A stretch of DNA of 38,647 bases from JBNKDD01 sp050288085 (lineage in GTDB: Bacteria; Chloroflexota; Anaerolineae; Aggregatilineales; UBA3940): assembly GCA_050288085.1 (NCBI GenBank), contig JBNKDD010000017.1, positions 1 through 38,647 on the forward strand. The letters are read 5' to 3'. Below, in pieces: positions 15,096 to 23,291 of the stretch. The notes under the pieces were generated by a model. It was not told the origin of the DNA, did not search any database, and worked only from the letters and a program-made list of their open reading frames with translations. The position numbers and the translations under genes are program-made. Numbering within the stretch: position 1 is the first letter of the stretch; each line of letters starts with the position of its first letter.

Positions 15096-16010
15096 TTGCT
15101 TAAACATGTTCTGGTAATTGGTGCTGGCACAATGGGGCAGCAAATTGGGCTGCAATGTGCCATGCATGGATTCAATGTCACTATTTATGATATCGATCAA
15201 AACGTCTTAGACAATGCTTTAAAGCAAATTAATGTTTTTGCCGGAGAGTTGACCGCATCCGGTCGGCTAAATGCTGCTGGTGTGGAGACCGTCCTTGCCA
15301 GAATCGCCACCTCGACTGATCCGGCGGAGGCGGCTTCTCAGGCAGATATAGTGAGCGAGTCAATCCCCGAAGACCCGGCGCTTAAACGGGACGTATTCCA
15401 TTTGTTCAACACACATTGTCCGGCCCACACAATCTTCACAACCAACACCTCATCGCTGGTTCCTTCCATGATCGCCGATGCAACCGGCAGACCCGCTTTA
15501 TTCGCTGCGCTGCATTTCCACCAACCGGTTTGGTTGGCTAACCTGGTCGATGTAATGCCCCACCCTGGCACCTCTCCCGACACGGTTGCTCAGATTGAAA
15601 ACTTCGCCCGTCAAATCGGCCAGATTCCAATCGTGTTAAACAAGGAGAATCACGGGTATGTCTTCAACGCCATGTACAACAGCTTGAACCGGGCAGCGAT
15701 CACCCTTGCGGCCCGCGGGGTAGCTTCGGTGGAAGACATCGATCGAGCCTGGATGATCGTTATGAAAACGCCGGTTGGGCCAATGGGGATGCTGGATGTT
15801 GTTGGGCTGGAAACCGTCTGGCACATCGTCAACCATTGGGCGAATGTGTTAAATGACCCCGAATCGCAAGCCAACGCTGCTTTCCTCAAAACATATGTCG
15901 ACCAGGGATGGTTAGGAGTTAAGACCGGGCGCGGCTTCTACAGCTATCCCGACCCGGCTTATGCACAGCCCGGATTCCTGGAGGGCGGTGAGCCGGTCAG
16001 TTCTGAATAA
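15096..16010 (+). CDS. 3-hydroxyacyl-CoA dehydrogenase (3-hydroxybutyryl-CoA dehydrogenase type)
   Basis: Cytosolic NAD(P)-dependent oxidoreductase interconverting 3-hydroxyacyl-CoA and 3-oxoacyl-CoA. The N-terminal Rossmann motif G9-A-G-T-M-G14 is intact. The family catalytic segment is 'ALHFHQPVWLANLVDVMPH' (the His is conserved; the family more often has N where Q stands in HFxxP). The C-terminal helical domain begins near 'GYVFNAMYNSLNRAA' (about 187) and ends with 'GVKTGRGFYSYP'. Length of 304 residues is close to the usual 280-310. The TTG start at 15096 is chosen because a perfect AAAGGAGG lies 6 nt upstream and the first codons lead straight into the Rossmann strand. The 3' end overlaps the LysM gene tail-to-tail by 14 nt. 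Confidence 0.92.
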   Translation: MLKHVLVIGAGTMGQQIGLQCAMHGFNVTIYDIDQNVLDNALKQINVFAGELTASGRLNAAGVETVLARIATSTDPAEAASQADIVSESIPEDPALKRDVFHLFNTHCPAHTIFTTNTSSLVPSMIADATGRPALFAALHFHQPVWLANLVDVMPHPGTSPDTVAQIENFARQIGQIPIVLNKENHGYVFNAMYNSLNRAAITLAARGVASVEDIDRAWMIVMKTPVGPMGMLDVVGLETVWHIVNHWANVLNDPESQANAAFLKTYVDQGWLGVKTGRGFYSYPDPAYAQPGFLEGGEPVSSE

Positions 16011-16902
16011 CGTACAGAATAGCGCAGCGTTCGGGATAATTGCCGGTATCATTGACCACCACCAGCCGAATCCAGTATTCGCCGTTTTCGAAGGCGAGAG
16101 TGTTCAGTTCGGCCAGCACCCCATTGTTGACCTGCTGTTCGCCGGTAAAGAAGGTCACATAATCCTCTGCCGTTGAGTATCCTTCCTGGCGGATTTCCAG
16201 CTTGTAATAGGAGAACTCCGGCACTTTGGCCGCCCCGACAAATTCAACGACGCCGGTCAAAATGGATCCCACCGTTGGCGAGGTAATGACCGAATCCAGG
16301 TTGGAGCAGGCTCCATCGGTAGCTGTCTGAGTGCCCGTTGGGCCGGGGCTGGGGGTTGGTGATGGCGTGCGTACTTTGGTCGGCACAGGTGATGGCAAAT
16401 CGGCAGAATCGGAAGAAGCCCGTGGTGTGATCGGCGGCAGGTAGATGACCTCGCCCTCTTTCACCGTCCGGTTGCCCAGGCAGTTAGCCTCAAGGATCGA
16501 GTCGCTGGTTTCTCCATAGCTCATGGCAATGGAATACAGGCTGTCACCCGGCTGGACGGTATAGGCCACCCAGCCTGCCGGGATATCATCACACACCTCG
16601 GCGTCAGGCGTTGATGTCCGTACCCGCGTCGTGGGAGTCGGGGTATCCCTATCAGGGTCGAGCGTGCTGGTGGGAATAGAAATGACCGTTACATCTGGCG
16701 AAGCGGTTGCTATCCGGGTGGGTGAGTCCTCGTCTTCCGTTGGAGCCAGCGTCGGGATTCGGTAAGGCGTCGCCGTTGCGCGAGCAACCTGGCTCCGGTT
16801 AGTTTCACCCAGGGCCAGGATCAACCCACCGATCAGCGTGGCAATAACGGCAATCACCACGATGGCTCCGGTCAGTGCCTGTTGGGGGAGTCCGGGCTTC
16901 AT
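15997..16902 (-). CDS. Membrane-anchored LysM-domain protein
   Basis: A 301-residue exported protein of unknown specific role. A single hydrophobic helix at residues 11-31 anchors it. A Thr/Pro/Ser-rich linker (about 40-105) follows. A LysM module at 113-156 begins 'YTVQPGDSLYSIAMSYG' and ends 'VKEGEVIYLPP'; LysM binds peptidoglycan or related glycans. A second Thr/Pro linker (about 158-195) leads to a beta-rich C-terminal domain (about 205-301) resembling Ig-like or carbohydrate-binding folds, with a Cys pair possible. Its ATG overlaps the stop of the upstream kinase-like gene as ATGA (4 nt), so the two are translationally coupled and may act together at the cell envelope. Confidence 0.85.
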   Translation of the reverse strand: MKPGLPQQALTGAIVVIAVIATLIGGLILALGETNRSQVARATATPYRIPTLAPTEDEDSPTRIATASPDVTVISIPTSTLDPDRDTPTPTTRVRTSTPDAEVCDDIPAGWVAYTVQPGDSLYSIAMSYGETSDSILEANCLGNRTVKEGEVIYLPPITPRASSDSADLPSPVPTKVRTPSPTPSPGPTGTQTATDGACSNLDSVITSPTVGSILTGVVEFVGAAKVPEFSYYKLEIRQEGYSTAEDYVTFFTGEQQVNNGVLAELNTLAFENGEYWIRLVVVNDTGNYPERCAILYVIQN

Positions 16903-19900
16903 GCGCCATCCTGTGCAGTTTCAAACGGCAGCAAGACGTGGAAGGTCGTCCCTATGCCCGATTCGCTCTCCAACCAGATCTGCCCACCATGCTCATCGAT
17001 CAGGGTTTTTGCCAGCGACAGGCTGACACCGGTATCGCCCAATCCCTCGATTAACGGATTGTCGGCCCGGTATTTCCGGGAAAAGACCCGCTCATAATCT
17101 TCTTCTGCAACGCCCCCACCCGAATCTTCAACAGTGATGTACAGGCAGTCTTTAGGATTACCGTTCTCTTCCAGGATTTGCCGCTGGGTCGTGACCGACA
17201 GATGCACCTCGCTCTCAATCGGGGAGGCCAGCGCCGCATTAGACAGCAAATGCCCCATCAATTGAATGAAAGCATCCCTGTCAGCGCTGATCGGCGGCAG
17301 GGCTTGAGGCAGGGCTAATCGTAACGTTAACCCTTTTTCGCGGTACTGGTTGGCCTGATTCATCACCGCTTCTTCTACCGCCCGGAGCGCGTCCACCGGT
17401 TGCGGCTCAAACTGGTATTGGCCGGTATCCAACGCCGTGATCTGTACCAGGTCGTCCAGCAGTGATCCCATTCGCTCGGTGTTGGCCTTGACCCGCTGCA
17501 AGAATTTACGCTGCAATGTCCCCAGGATACCGACCGATTCGCGCAGCAAGAGTTCCGTATAGCCCATGATCGAACTCATCGGTGTGCGGAGTTCCTGCGC
17601 AATCGAGGCGATCACCTCATCATGCGAATCGACCTTCCGCGCATCGGAGATCACTTCGGTCACAGCCTGGTTGGTTGCTGCCAGTTTGTCCTCAAGCGAA
17701 TCCATCGATGCGCGTGCCGTGTTGAGTTGTTCTTCAAGTGTCTGGATCGCGGCGGATTTTTCGGCGAGTTGGGCTTCAAGGTTCTCAACGTAAGCCTGAT
17801 CCATTTCGGAATCATCGCGGGAGCCTTCCAACCGGAGGGCCTCCATCCGGCCTTGCGTCTCTGTGCGAGTCTCCGCCAGGCTTTCCTGAAGTGCCGTTAC
17901 CTCGTCGGTCTTATGGGAGAGCTGACTCTCAACGCTCCGCATGGACGTTTCAACTTCTTCCATGTGCGCTTTTAGATCGACGATAGCGCGGGTCTTTTCA
18001 GAAAGCTGTGCTTGCAGCGCTTCTACCAGGGCAGCCCGTTCGGCCAGTTGAGCCTCAAGATGTGCCATCGCTTCGCGGTCGCTCTCATCGAGTGCCTGCT
18101 GCTGCTGGAGCGTTTCGGCGTCCAGGCTGGCGGTTAGCTGTGCCTCTTCCAGTTCTGACCTGAGCGTCGCGATCATCGACGTTTGCTCGGCGACGCGCTC
18201 TTGTAAGGCCGTCAGATGTTTCAAGCTGGCTGGCCCATCTTTGATCTGGTCGTTGAGCGCGCTGGCTACCGCCTCGACTTCCGTCAGCCGGGTTTGCAGG
18301 GTAATTACTTCTCTCGATTTTAGCCCCAACTGTTCTTGCAAGAAGGAGACTTCCTGCTGGCTGATCGAAGCCTGGGCGAGACGGGTGCGCAGCGATGCGA
18401 TTTCAGTCTGGGCGGCTTGTTGAGCCTCGTCGAGCCGCTGCTCAAACCGGATCAACTCGACATGGGAACGGCTGGCAATCGCCGCTTTATGTCTGCCGAT
18501 CTCTTCTTTGAGTTCTTCAATCTCGTCGGAATATTTCTCTGTCGCCTGGAGCTGCTCTCGCAGATCCTCGTTCTCCTGCTGGAGCTTCTCCAATTTGTTG
18601 AGTTCATGTTGAAGCTGCTGGCGCTCCTGTTCCATCTCACCGAGCTTGTCGGTATTCAAGCGCTGCTGCAAAGCCCTTTCAAGGCGTAACCGCTCGTTTT
18701 CTTCACGTAACTGTTGAGCCGCAATTGCATCCGGTTCAAGTTCTGCTAACCGGGCCTTGAGTTCTTCGAAAGCTTCTTCTAATTCGCTGCTATCGACTCG
18801 TTCCGCCGCCTCAACTGTTTCCGGCGTTTCAACAGCTTCAGCCGTCTCGACTGCTTCGGCTTCCTTTATGTCGTTAAGCTCTTCGGCTTCTTCGAGCTCT
18901 TCGACCGTTATAGCCGAAACAGCCTCGATCTCTTTAACCCCTCCGACCTCAAGGCGTTCGATTTCCTGCTGCAACGCTTCGATCTGCAGGCGAGCCGCTT
19001 CTTGCTGCTGGGGGAAACTCTCAACCTGCCGGTGCAGATCGCGGATATAGCTTTTCATCTCCTCTATCTGGCGGCGGGCGTCATTTAATTCGGAGGTAGT
19101 CGCCGTCAGATCATCTGAGAGAGACGACAACCGCACCCCCTCTTCGACCATCACCTGCTCGTTTTCCATCCGTATGCGGTGATAATCCTGCGCATTGAGC
19201 ATCGCAGCCGTCACCAGCGGTCCAAGCCGGTCGAGTAGATTGCGTTCTTCGTTGCTCAACTGGCGTTCCGAGTAAGGCGATCCAACGATCAGCACCCCGA
19301 TCCGTTCTTCGCCGTTGACCAACGGTTGGAGATAGGCCGGGCCTTCATGCGTGATCATCAACTGTTCATACAGATCGCGCAGTTCCCGCAGATTGCGGTT
19401 GGTGGTCAGACGCATCTGGCGCAGCCTGCCCAGCGTGTTGACAATGCTGGGATGATCGGCCAGGTCAAGCACGGCACGGGGGAGATAAGTCTGGGCAATA
19501 TTATCGTAAGCGCCCAGGATGGCGGCTTGCTGTGTCCCTTCATCCACAATGGCAAGGACAGCAACATCCGCTCGGAGCGCCGTTGCGATGGTACGGGCGG
19601 CTTCCCGCGTGACTTCGGATTGTTCAAGCGAACTGAGCAGCCCGCCGATAGCCTCAACGACTTCCAGCATGGGAAGTTCGTTCGACGTTTTTGGCTTTTC
19701 TTCCTCCTCAGGAGGGGCCTGTACCCGGCGCGTTTCGTCCAGGGATTCGGGCGGCGGGACGATCTTAATCGGTGGCGGGGCGGACATGACCGGTTGGGCC
19801 ACCATCATCTGCGGCTGTGATGCCGGAGTAGGTTCGAACTCATCCCAGTGAAGTAACTGCTCGACAACGTGCCGGTACGCGACGGCTGCCAACATCGGCA

Positions 19901-20552
19901 TTACGACGATCTGACCGACCCGCATGGCGGAAGCCACATCACCGAGCATCGGGCGCACCAGGTGAACCCCGGCAGCCCCACCCAGCAGGATCAGCATAAA
20001 CCCCTTGAGGAAGGGATCATAAACATACCGGCCTCTGATCAACATCCAGATCAGCCCGGCTGCCGAGAAAACGATCTGAAAAGTGGCCCACAGGATATCT
20101 AACCAGGAGCCATTGAAAAGCTGCCCGCTGGCAGCCGAAAAATACCAGTAATAATAAGTACCAACGAACCCGGCCAGCATCATACCGAGAGCGACTGCTG
20201 CCCCCAGGTCAGGGGCAAAGTTGCGCTGTAGGATGCTGGGATCATCCATTGTGACAAACACCCAGGCCAACGCCAGCACCGTCAGAGTATCGACGGTACG
20301 TTCGATGGGGGGAAGCAGCACATTGCGGGGTAGGACGCCCTGCCAGGCCAGCAGCGACGCGATCAAAACCAATGTGCGTGCTGCAAAAATCCCCACGATG
20401 GCGATAGTCAGCCGGGCTGTTTTGTTGTCCCGCTCGCGCATCCACTGCCCAAAACTGATGCCGACTGCGAATTCAATGGCAAACAGTATGATGAAGTGAT
20501 AGACCAAACTGCCGGGCGGTTGACCAACAAGGTCTAGAATCTGGTCAAACAA
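16899..20552 (-). CDS. Large membrane GAF/coiled-coil histidine-kinase-like protein (degenerate H-box)
   Basis: 1217 residues. About 1-235 form a multi-helix membrane sensor region. A GAF-like domain lies at about 295-460. A very long Gln/Glu/Leu-rich coiled coil spans about 465-955. The C-terminal third resembles HisKA plus HATPase_c. The phospho-acceptor box reads 'SIAQELRTPMSSIMGY': the usual His is Gln at residue 986. The ATPase part has an N-box-like 'LLSNAALAS', a G1 box 'VEDSGGGV' and 'GLGDTGVSLSLAKTLIDEHG', recognisable but divergent. It may bind ATP and dimerise without autophosphorylating. The start is TTG 20552, with AAAGGGAG 10 nt upstream and an extended -10 promoter at 20585-20593. 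No response regulator is adjacent. It is coupled to the LysM gene. Confidence 0.85.
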   Translation of the reverse strand: MFDQILDLVGQPPGSLVYHFIILFAIEFAVGISFGQWMRERDNKTARLTIAIVGIFAARTLVLIASLLAWQGVLPRNVLLPPIERTVDTLTVLALAWVFVTMDDPSILQRNFAPDLGAAVALGMMLAGFVGTYYYWYFSAASGQLFNGSWLDILWATFQIVFSAAGLIWMLIRGRYVYDPFLKGFMLILLGGAAGVHLVRPMLGDVASAMRVGQIVVMPMLAAVAYRHVVEQLLHWDEFEPTPASQPQMMVAQPVMSAPPPIKIVPPPESLDETRRVQAPPEEEEKPKTSNELPMLEVVEAIGGLLSSLEQSEVTREAARTIATALRADVAVLAIVDEGTQQAAILGAYDNIAQTYLPRAVLDLADHPSIVNTLGRLRQMRLTTNRNLRELRDLYEQLMITHEGPAYLQPLVNGEERIGVLIVGSPYSERQLSNEERNLLDRLGPLVTAAMLNAQDYHRIRMENEQVMVEEGVRLSSLSDDLTATTSELNDARRQIEEMKSYIRDLHRQVESFPQQQEAARLQIEALQQEIERLEVGGVKEIEAVSAITVEELEEAEELNDIKEAEAVETAEAVETPETVEAAERVDSSELEEAFEELKARLAELEPDAIAAQQLREENERLRLERALQQRLNTDKLGEMEQERQQLQHELNKLEKLQQENEDLREQLQATEKYSDEIEELKEEIGRHKAAIASRSHVELIRFEQRLDEAQQAAQTEIASLRTRLAQASISQQEVSFLQEQLGLKSREVITLQTRLTEVEAVASALNDQIKDGPASLKHLTALQERVAEQTSMIATLRSELEEAQLTASLDAETLQQQQALDESDREAMAHLEAQLAERAALVEALQAQLSEKTRAIVDLKAHMEEVETSMRSVESQLSHKTDEVTALQESLAETRTETQGRMEALRLEGSRDDSEMDQAYVENLEAQLAEKSAAIQTLEEQLNTARASMDSLEDKLAATNQAVTEVISDARKVDSHDEVIASIAQELRTPMSSIMGYTELLLRESVGILGTLQRKFLQRVKANTERMGSLLDDLVQITALDTGQYQFEPQPVDALRAVEEAVMNQANQYREKGLTLRLALPQALPPISADRDAFIQLMGHLLSNAALASPIESEVHLSVTTQRQILEENGNPKDCLYITVEDSGGGVAEEDYERVFSRKYRADNPLIEGLGDTGVSLSLAKTLIDEHGGQIWLESESGIGTTFHVLLPFETAQDGA

Positions 20553-20584
20553 GGTCTTCTATCTCCCTTTAGAACGCTAGAGCG

Positions 20585-20593
20585 ATTATAGCA
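20585..20593 (-). promoter_or_regulatory. Extended -10 promoter of the kinase-like/LysM operon
   Basis: The minus strand reads TGCTATAAT at 20593-20585, a full TGn-TATAAT extended -10 element. A poor -35 lies 17 nt further upstream. The predicted start is about 25 nt ahead of the TTG codon. Confidence 0.6.
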
Positions 20594-20646
20594 TTATCGG
20601 GAATTTGTCGATAGCCAATGCGCGAATATAACATGGCTCTGGAAAT

Positions 20647-20680
20647 CAAAACGCCCCTCTTGCATCGAAGGGGCGTTTTG
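20647..20680. terminator. Intrinsic terminator after the small membrane protein gene
   Basis: Perfect 12-bp arms CAAAACGCCCCT (20647-20658) and AGGGGCGTTTTG (20669-20680) with a 10-nt loop. The T-run inside the arm gives a terminator for minus-strand transcripts leaving the 85-residue ORF. Confidence 0.75.
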
Positions 20681-20698
20681 ATATGTTGCCGCTTATAG

Positions 20699-20956
20699 CT
20701 AAAGTTCCATGATGATGTTGGAAAAAACGTTGCCAATTGCCGGTCCAAGCAGGGTGAGTATTGCGATAACGACAATGGGAGCGCAGCAAAATATCACCGC
20801 TACGACAATCAAAATAATCGCCCAGATCGGCAGCCCTTTTTTCTTCTCTTCTTCCGGGCCACCGGGTGACATTTCATCGGCCAGCATTGTATTGAGCCGG
20901 TATTGAAGATGCATGAAAAACGGAAACAGTAGATTGAACCCAAATAGCCTGAACAC
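20699..20956 (-). CDS. Small membrane protein of unknown function
   Basis: An 85-residue protein I do not recognise. It has a mildly hydrophobic N-terminus, a charged Glu/Lys patch (PEEEKKK at about 34-40) and a strong trans-membrane helix at about 42-70 containing a CC pair. The start is GTG 20956 with GGGAGAG about 8 nt upstream; a shorter reading from Met24 is possible. A clear terminator follows it. It is upstream of, and in the same direction as, the kinase-like gene, but the terminator and a separate promoter between them argue for independent transcription. Confidence 0.6.
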   Translation of the reverse strand: MFRLFGFNLLFPFFMHLQYRLNTMLADEMSPGGPEEEKKKGLPIWAIILIVVAVIFCCAPIVVIAILTLLGPAIGNVFSNIIMEL

Positions 20957-21081
20957 TTTTCACTCTCCCATTATGAAATTGATTCTCTTCAACAGGAACA
21001 GAGCAACTAGTTTGTTACTCCTGATGCCCACTACCCTTAGCTCATTATACTCAAAAATGTTTTCTGTACTATTTAATGTGG

Positions 21082-21102
21082 TACAATAATTGTCGCTATA
21101 AT
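21082..21102 (+). promoter_or_regulatory. Possible promoter elements upstream of the PhzF-family gene
   Basis: TACAAT (21082-21087) and TATAAT (21097-21102) both occur within 65 nt of the GTG start. Neither has a convincing -35 at 17 nt, so the exact promoter is uncertain. Confidence 0.35.
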
Positions 21103-21145
21103 CAATAATCATTTTTCCACCATAACCTAACCGGAGGTTAACACG

Positions 21146-22066
21146 GTGCGCCGTTACCGTTTTGTACAAGCTGATGTATTTAGCGAGGTCATCTTCGGCG
21201 GGAATCCGGTTGCTATCTTCCCGGAGGCAGAAGGGTTGAGCAGCGATGAGATGCAGCAAATCGCCCGCGAGATGAACCTCTCCGAGACGGCGTTTGTCCT
21301 GCCACCAACCGATAAAAAGGCTGATGTGCGGCTGCGTTTCTTCACCCCTTCAACCGAACTGCCCTTTGCCGGACACCCCACAATTGGCGCTCATGTCGTA
21401 TTGGCCCAATTAGGGCATTATGAGATTGCCGGGCCGGTGACGCGGGTATGGCAGCAGGTCGGAGTCGGCACGTTCCCGGTTGACCTGATCACCGATGGGA
21501 GCGGCGAGACCAACCGCGCCGTGATGACCCAGGCCGAAGCCCGTCATGGGCCGGTAGTCGATGACCTGGATCGCATCGCCGAGGCCCTGGGATTGGTCGT
21601 CGAGGATCTTCACCCAGACCTCCCTACACAGGTTTATTCAACCGGGCTGCCCGGTCTGATTATCCCCCTGGCCTCGCTGGATGCTATCCGGCGAGTTGAA
21701 CTCAACATCCCGGTTTTTAATGAAGTCTGCCGGTCGGTGAGTGTTACCGGTGCGGAGGTGTTCACGCTGGAGACAATCGACAAAGCTCACCACATTCACG
21801 TGCGTAACTTTGATCCGCTGGTCGGTGTCCACGAAGACCCGGCGACCGGCAGTATGGCCGGGGCGCTGGGAGCCTATATGCTGGCAAAGAACGTCTTTGA
21901 CTACGAATACGAGGCATCAACTACCCACATGGTGGTTGAGCAGGGCTACGAGATGGGACGGCCCAGCCTGATCGAAGTTGAGGTTGATATTCGCCAGGGC
22001 GCAGTGACCGAGGTACGGGTCGGCGGGCAGGTCGTTGTCGTCATCGAAGGCGAATTGATGCTTTGA
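21146..22066 (+). CDS. PhzF-family protein (isomerase/epimerase fold)
   Basis: Diaminopimelate-epimerase-fold protein of 306 residues. PhzF itself isomerises a phenazine precursor; most homologues have unknown substrates, and no phenazine genes are seen here. The family signature is clear: 'VFSEVIFGGNPVAIFPEA' near the N-terminus, the catalytic Glu in 'NLSETAFVLPP' (about residue 50), 'LPFAGHPTIGAHVVL' (about 72-86), and 'EDPATGSMAGALGAYML' (about 232-248), which matches the second-half glycine motif. The GTG start has CCGGAGG 8 nt upstream. It appears monocistronic; the next gene is 96 nt downstream, past a degenerate family B repeat. Confidence 0.9.
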   Translation: MRRYRFVQADVFSEVIFGGNPVAIFPEAEGLSSDEMQQIAREMNLSETAFVLPPTDKKADVRLRFFTPSTELPFAGHPTIGAHVVLAQLGHYEIAGPVTRVWQQVGVGTFPVDLITDGSGETNRAVMTQAEARHGPVVDDLDRIAEALGLVVEDLHPDLPTQVYSTGLPGLIIPLASLDAIRRVELNIPVFNEVCRSVSVTGAEVFTLETIDKAHHIHVRNFDPLVGVHEDPATGSMAGALGAYMLAKNVFDYEYEASTTHMVVEQGYEMGRPSLIEVEVDIRQGAVTEVRVGGQVVVVIEGELML

Positions 22067-22093
22067 TGACTCAATCAAAACAAGATGCCATTA

Positions 22094-22135
22094 TGTAGGG
22101 GCAAGATATCCAAACCTGTGGTTTGCTTCGCCTCC
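22094..22135. repeat. Degenerate family B repeat
   Basis: It begins TGTAGGGGC (22094-22102) like the other family B elements and contains CAAACC-TGT-GGTTTG (22111-22125). The right-hand TCCCC/CCTACA end is decayed. Confidence 0.45.
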
Positions 22136-22162
22136 TGATCAAATTGGCTTCCTTCATCCAAC

Positions 22163-23281
22163 ATGACCAACCATACAATCAATAAAAAGGCCCGGTGGAC
22201 TTTCATCGGCCTTTTTGCTTTGCCGCTGATCATCGCCGCCATCGCCATTTTACTTTTCCGGCCCCCGGCAGCCGATCAGCGTCAGCTTCCGTCCACCGCC
22301 CGGCCCACCCAGTTATTCGCCATCGATTACCCGACCCTTACCCCGCAGTCCCCACCGACTGCCACCCCCACGCCATCGCCCACCGCTACCCTCACCCCGC
22401 AGCCGGTAGACTACGGCCCACTGGAACAGGCACTCACCCACTACATTGAGCAGACCCACGCCCAGGGCTATGACATTGGACTTGCATATGTTGATCTGAT
22501 CACCGGGCAGGAGATCAACATCGCGGGGGATCAGCGCTATTATGCCTTGAGCACCTTTAAGGGACCGCTGGGAGCTTATTACCTGTGGCTGCTCGAACAT
22601 GATCTGATCCAGCCCCAACCGGATGACGAAGACTACCTGATCCCCATGTTGAATCAAAGCGACAACTCGGCGACCTCCTGCGTCTTTAAGCGGGTGGGCG
22701 GGATCGCGTCGTTCAACGATTGGTTAGCCGACCAGGGTTTTTCCCGTCAGAACAACTTCGTCGCTAAATGGCAGGATTGGGCCTGCTTCGCCGATGAAGA
22801 CATATGGTGGCCTGACCCTGATCCACGCTATTCTCAGGGTGATGACCAGTTAGGATTACCCGGCGGCGGGGCTTTACTTCAATGCCCGACTGAGGATATC
22901 CCCTGTGACAAAGCCTTTGCCCCGACCGATCTGGCCCGCTTCTATGCACGGGTCTACCGGGGTGAGGTGCTGTCTCCCGAACACACAACTTTGTGGCTCA
23001 GTTGGATGGAAAAGCAGCCGGAGAATTGTGCGCTGATCATGGATATACCCCAGCAAGCCGGGGTGCGCGCATTTGTGAAGAATGGCTTCAGGCAGGCTGA
23101 CGCGATATACTACCATAACTTTTATCACGAGGCTGGTATTATTCAGACGAAGCACGGAGCTTTTGTGCTGGTCGTGTTTATGCAGCGAAATCTGGATTAT
23201 CCCGGCACTGATGATCTGTCCAACATTGGACAGATCGTGTATGAGTATTTTGAGAATTATCACTTTTTAAACGTACCGTAG
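22163..23281 (+). CDS. Membrane-tethered class A beta-lactamase-like serine hydrolase (copy 1)
   Basis: 372 residues. A trans-membrane helix (about 13-31) and a Thr/Pro linker (about 50-80) tether a penicillin-recognising serine-enzyme domain outside the membrane. The SxxK motif is S130-T-F-K133, the SDN motif is S166-D167-N168, and the position of KTG is K306-N307-G308. No class A ExxLN omega-loop motif is obvious, and the region carries conserved Cys residues ('TSCVF', 'CPTEDIPC') shared with copy 2. So the domain is class A-like, but beta-lactam hydrolysis is uncertain; peptidoglycan or another amide/ester is equally possible. It lies 10 nt ahead of copy 2, an apparent operon and tandem duplication. 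The start ATG 22163 has no strong ribosome-binding site. Confidence 0.85.
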   Translation: MTNHTINKKARWTFIGLFALPLIIAAIAILLFRPPAADQRQLPSTARPTQLFAIDYPTLTPQSPPTATPTPSPTATLTPQPVDYGPLEQALTHYIEQTHAQGYDIGLAYVDLITGQEINIAGDQRYYALSTFKGPLGAYYLWLLEHDLIQPQPDDEDYLIPMLNQSDNSATSCVFKRVGGIASFNDWLADQGFSRQNNFVAKWQDWACFADEDIWWPDPDPRYSQGDDQLGLPGGGALLQCPTEDIPCDKAFAPTDLARFYARVYRGEVLSPEHTTLWLSWMEKQPENCALIMDIPQQAGVRAFVKNGFRQADAIYYHNFYHEAGIIQTKHGAFVLVVFMQRNLDYPGTDDLSNIGQIVYEYFENYHFLNVP

Positions 23282-23291
23282 TAGTAAAAAA

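Noticed and set aside
20960..21259. 99-codon minus-strand ORF between the small membrane protein and PhzF genes
   Set aside because: Overlaps over 100 nt of the secure PhzF start and its promoter region, has no clear ribosome-binding site and no recognisable family.
21146..22066. Phenazine biosynthesis locus
   Set aside because: Only a PhzF-fold protein is present; no other phz genes nearby.
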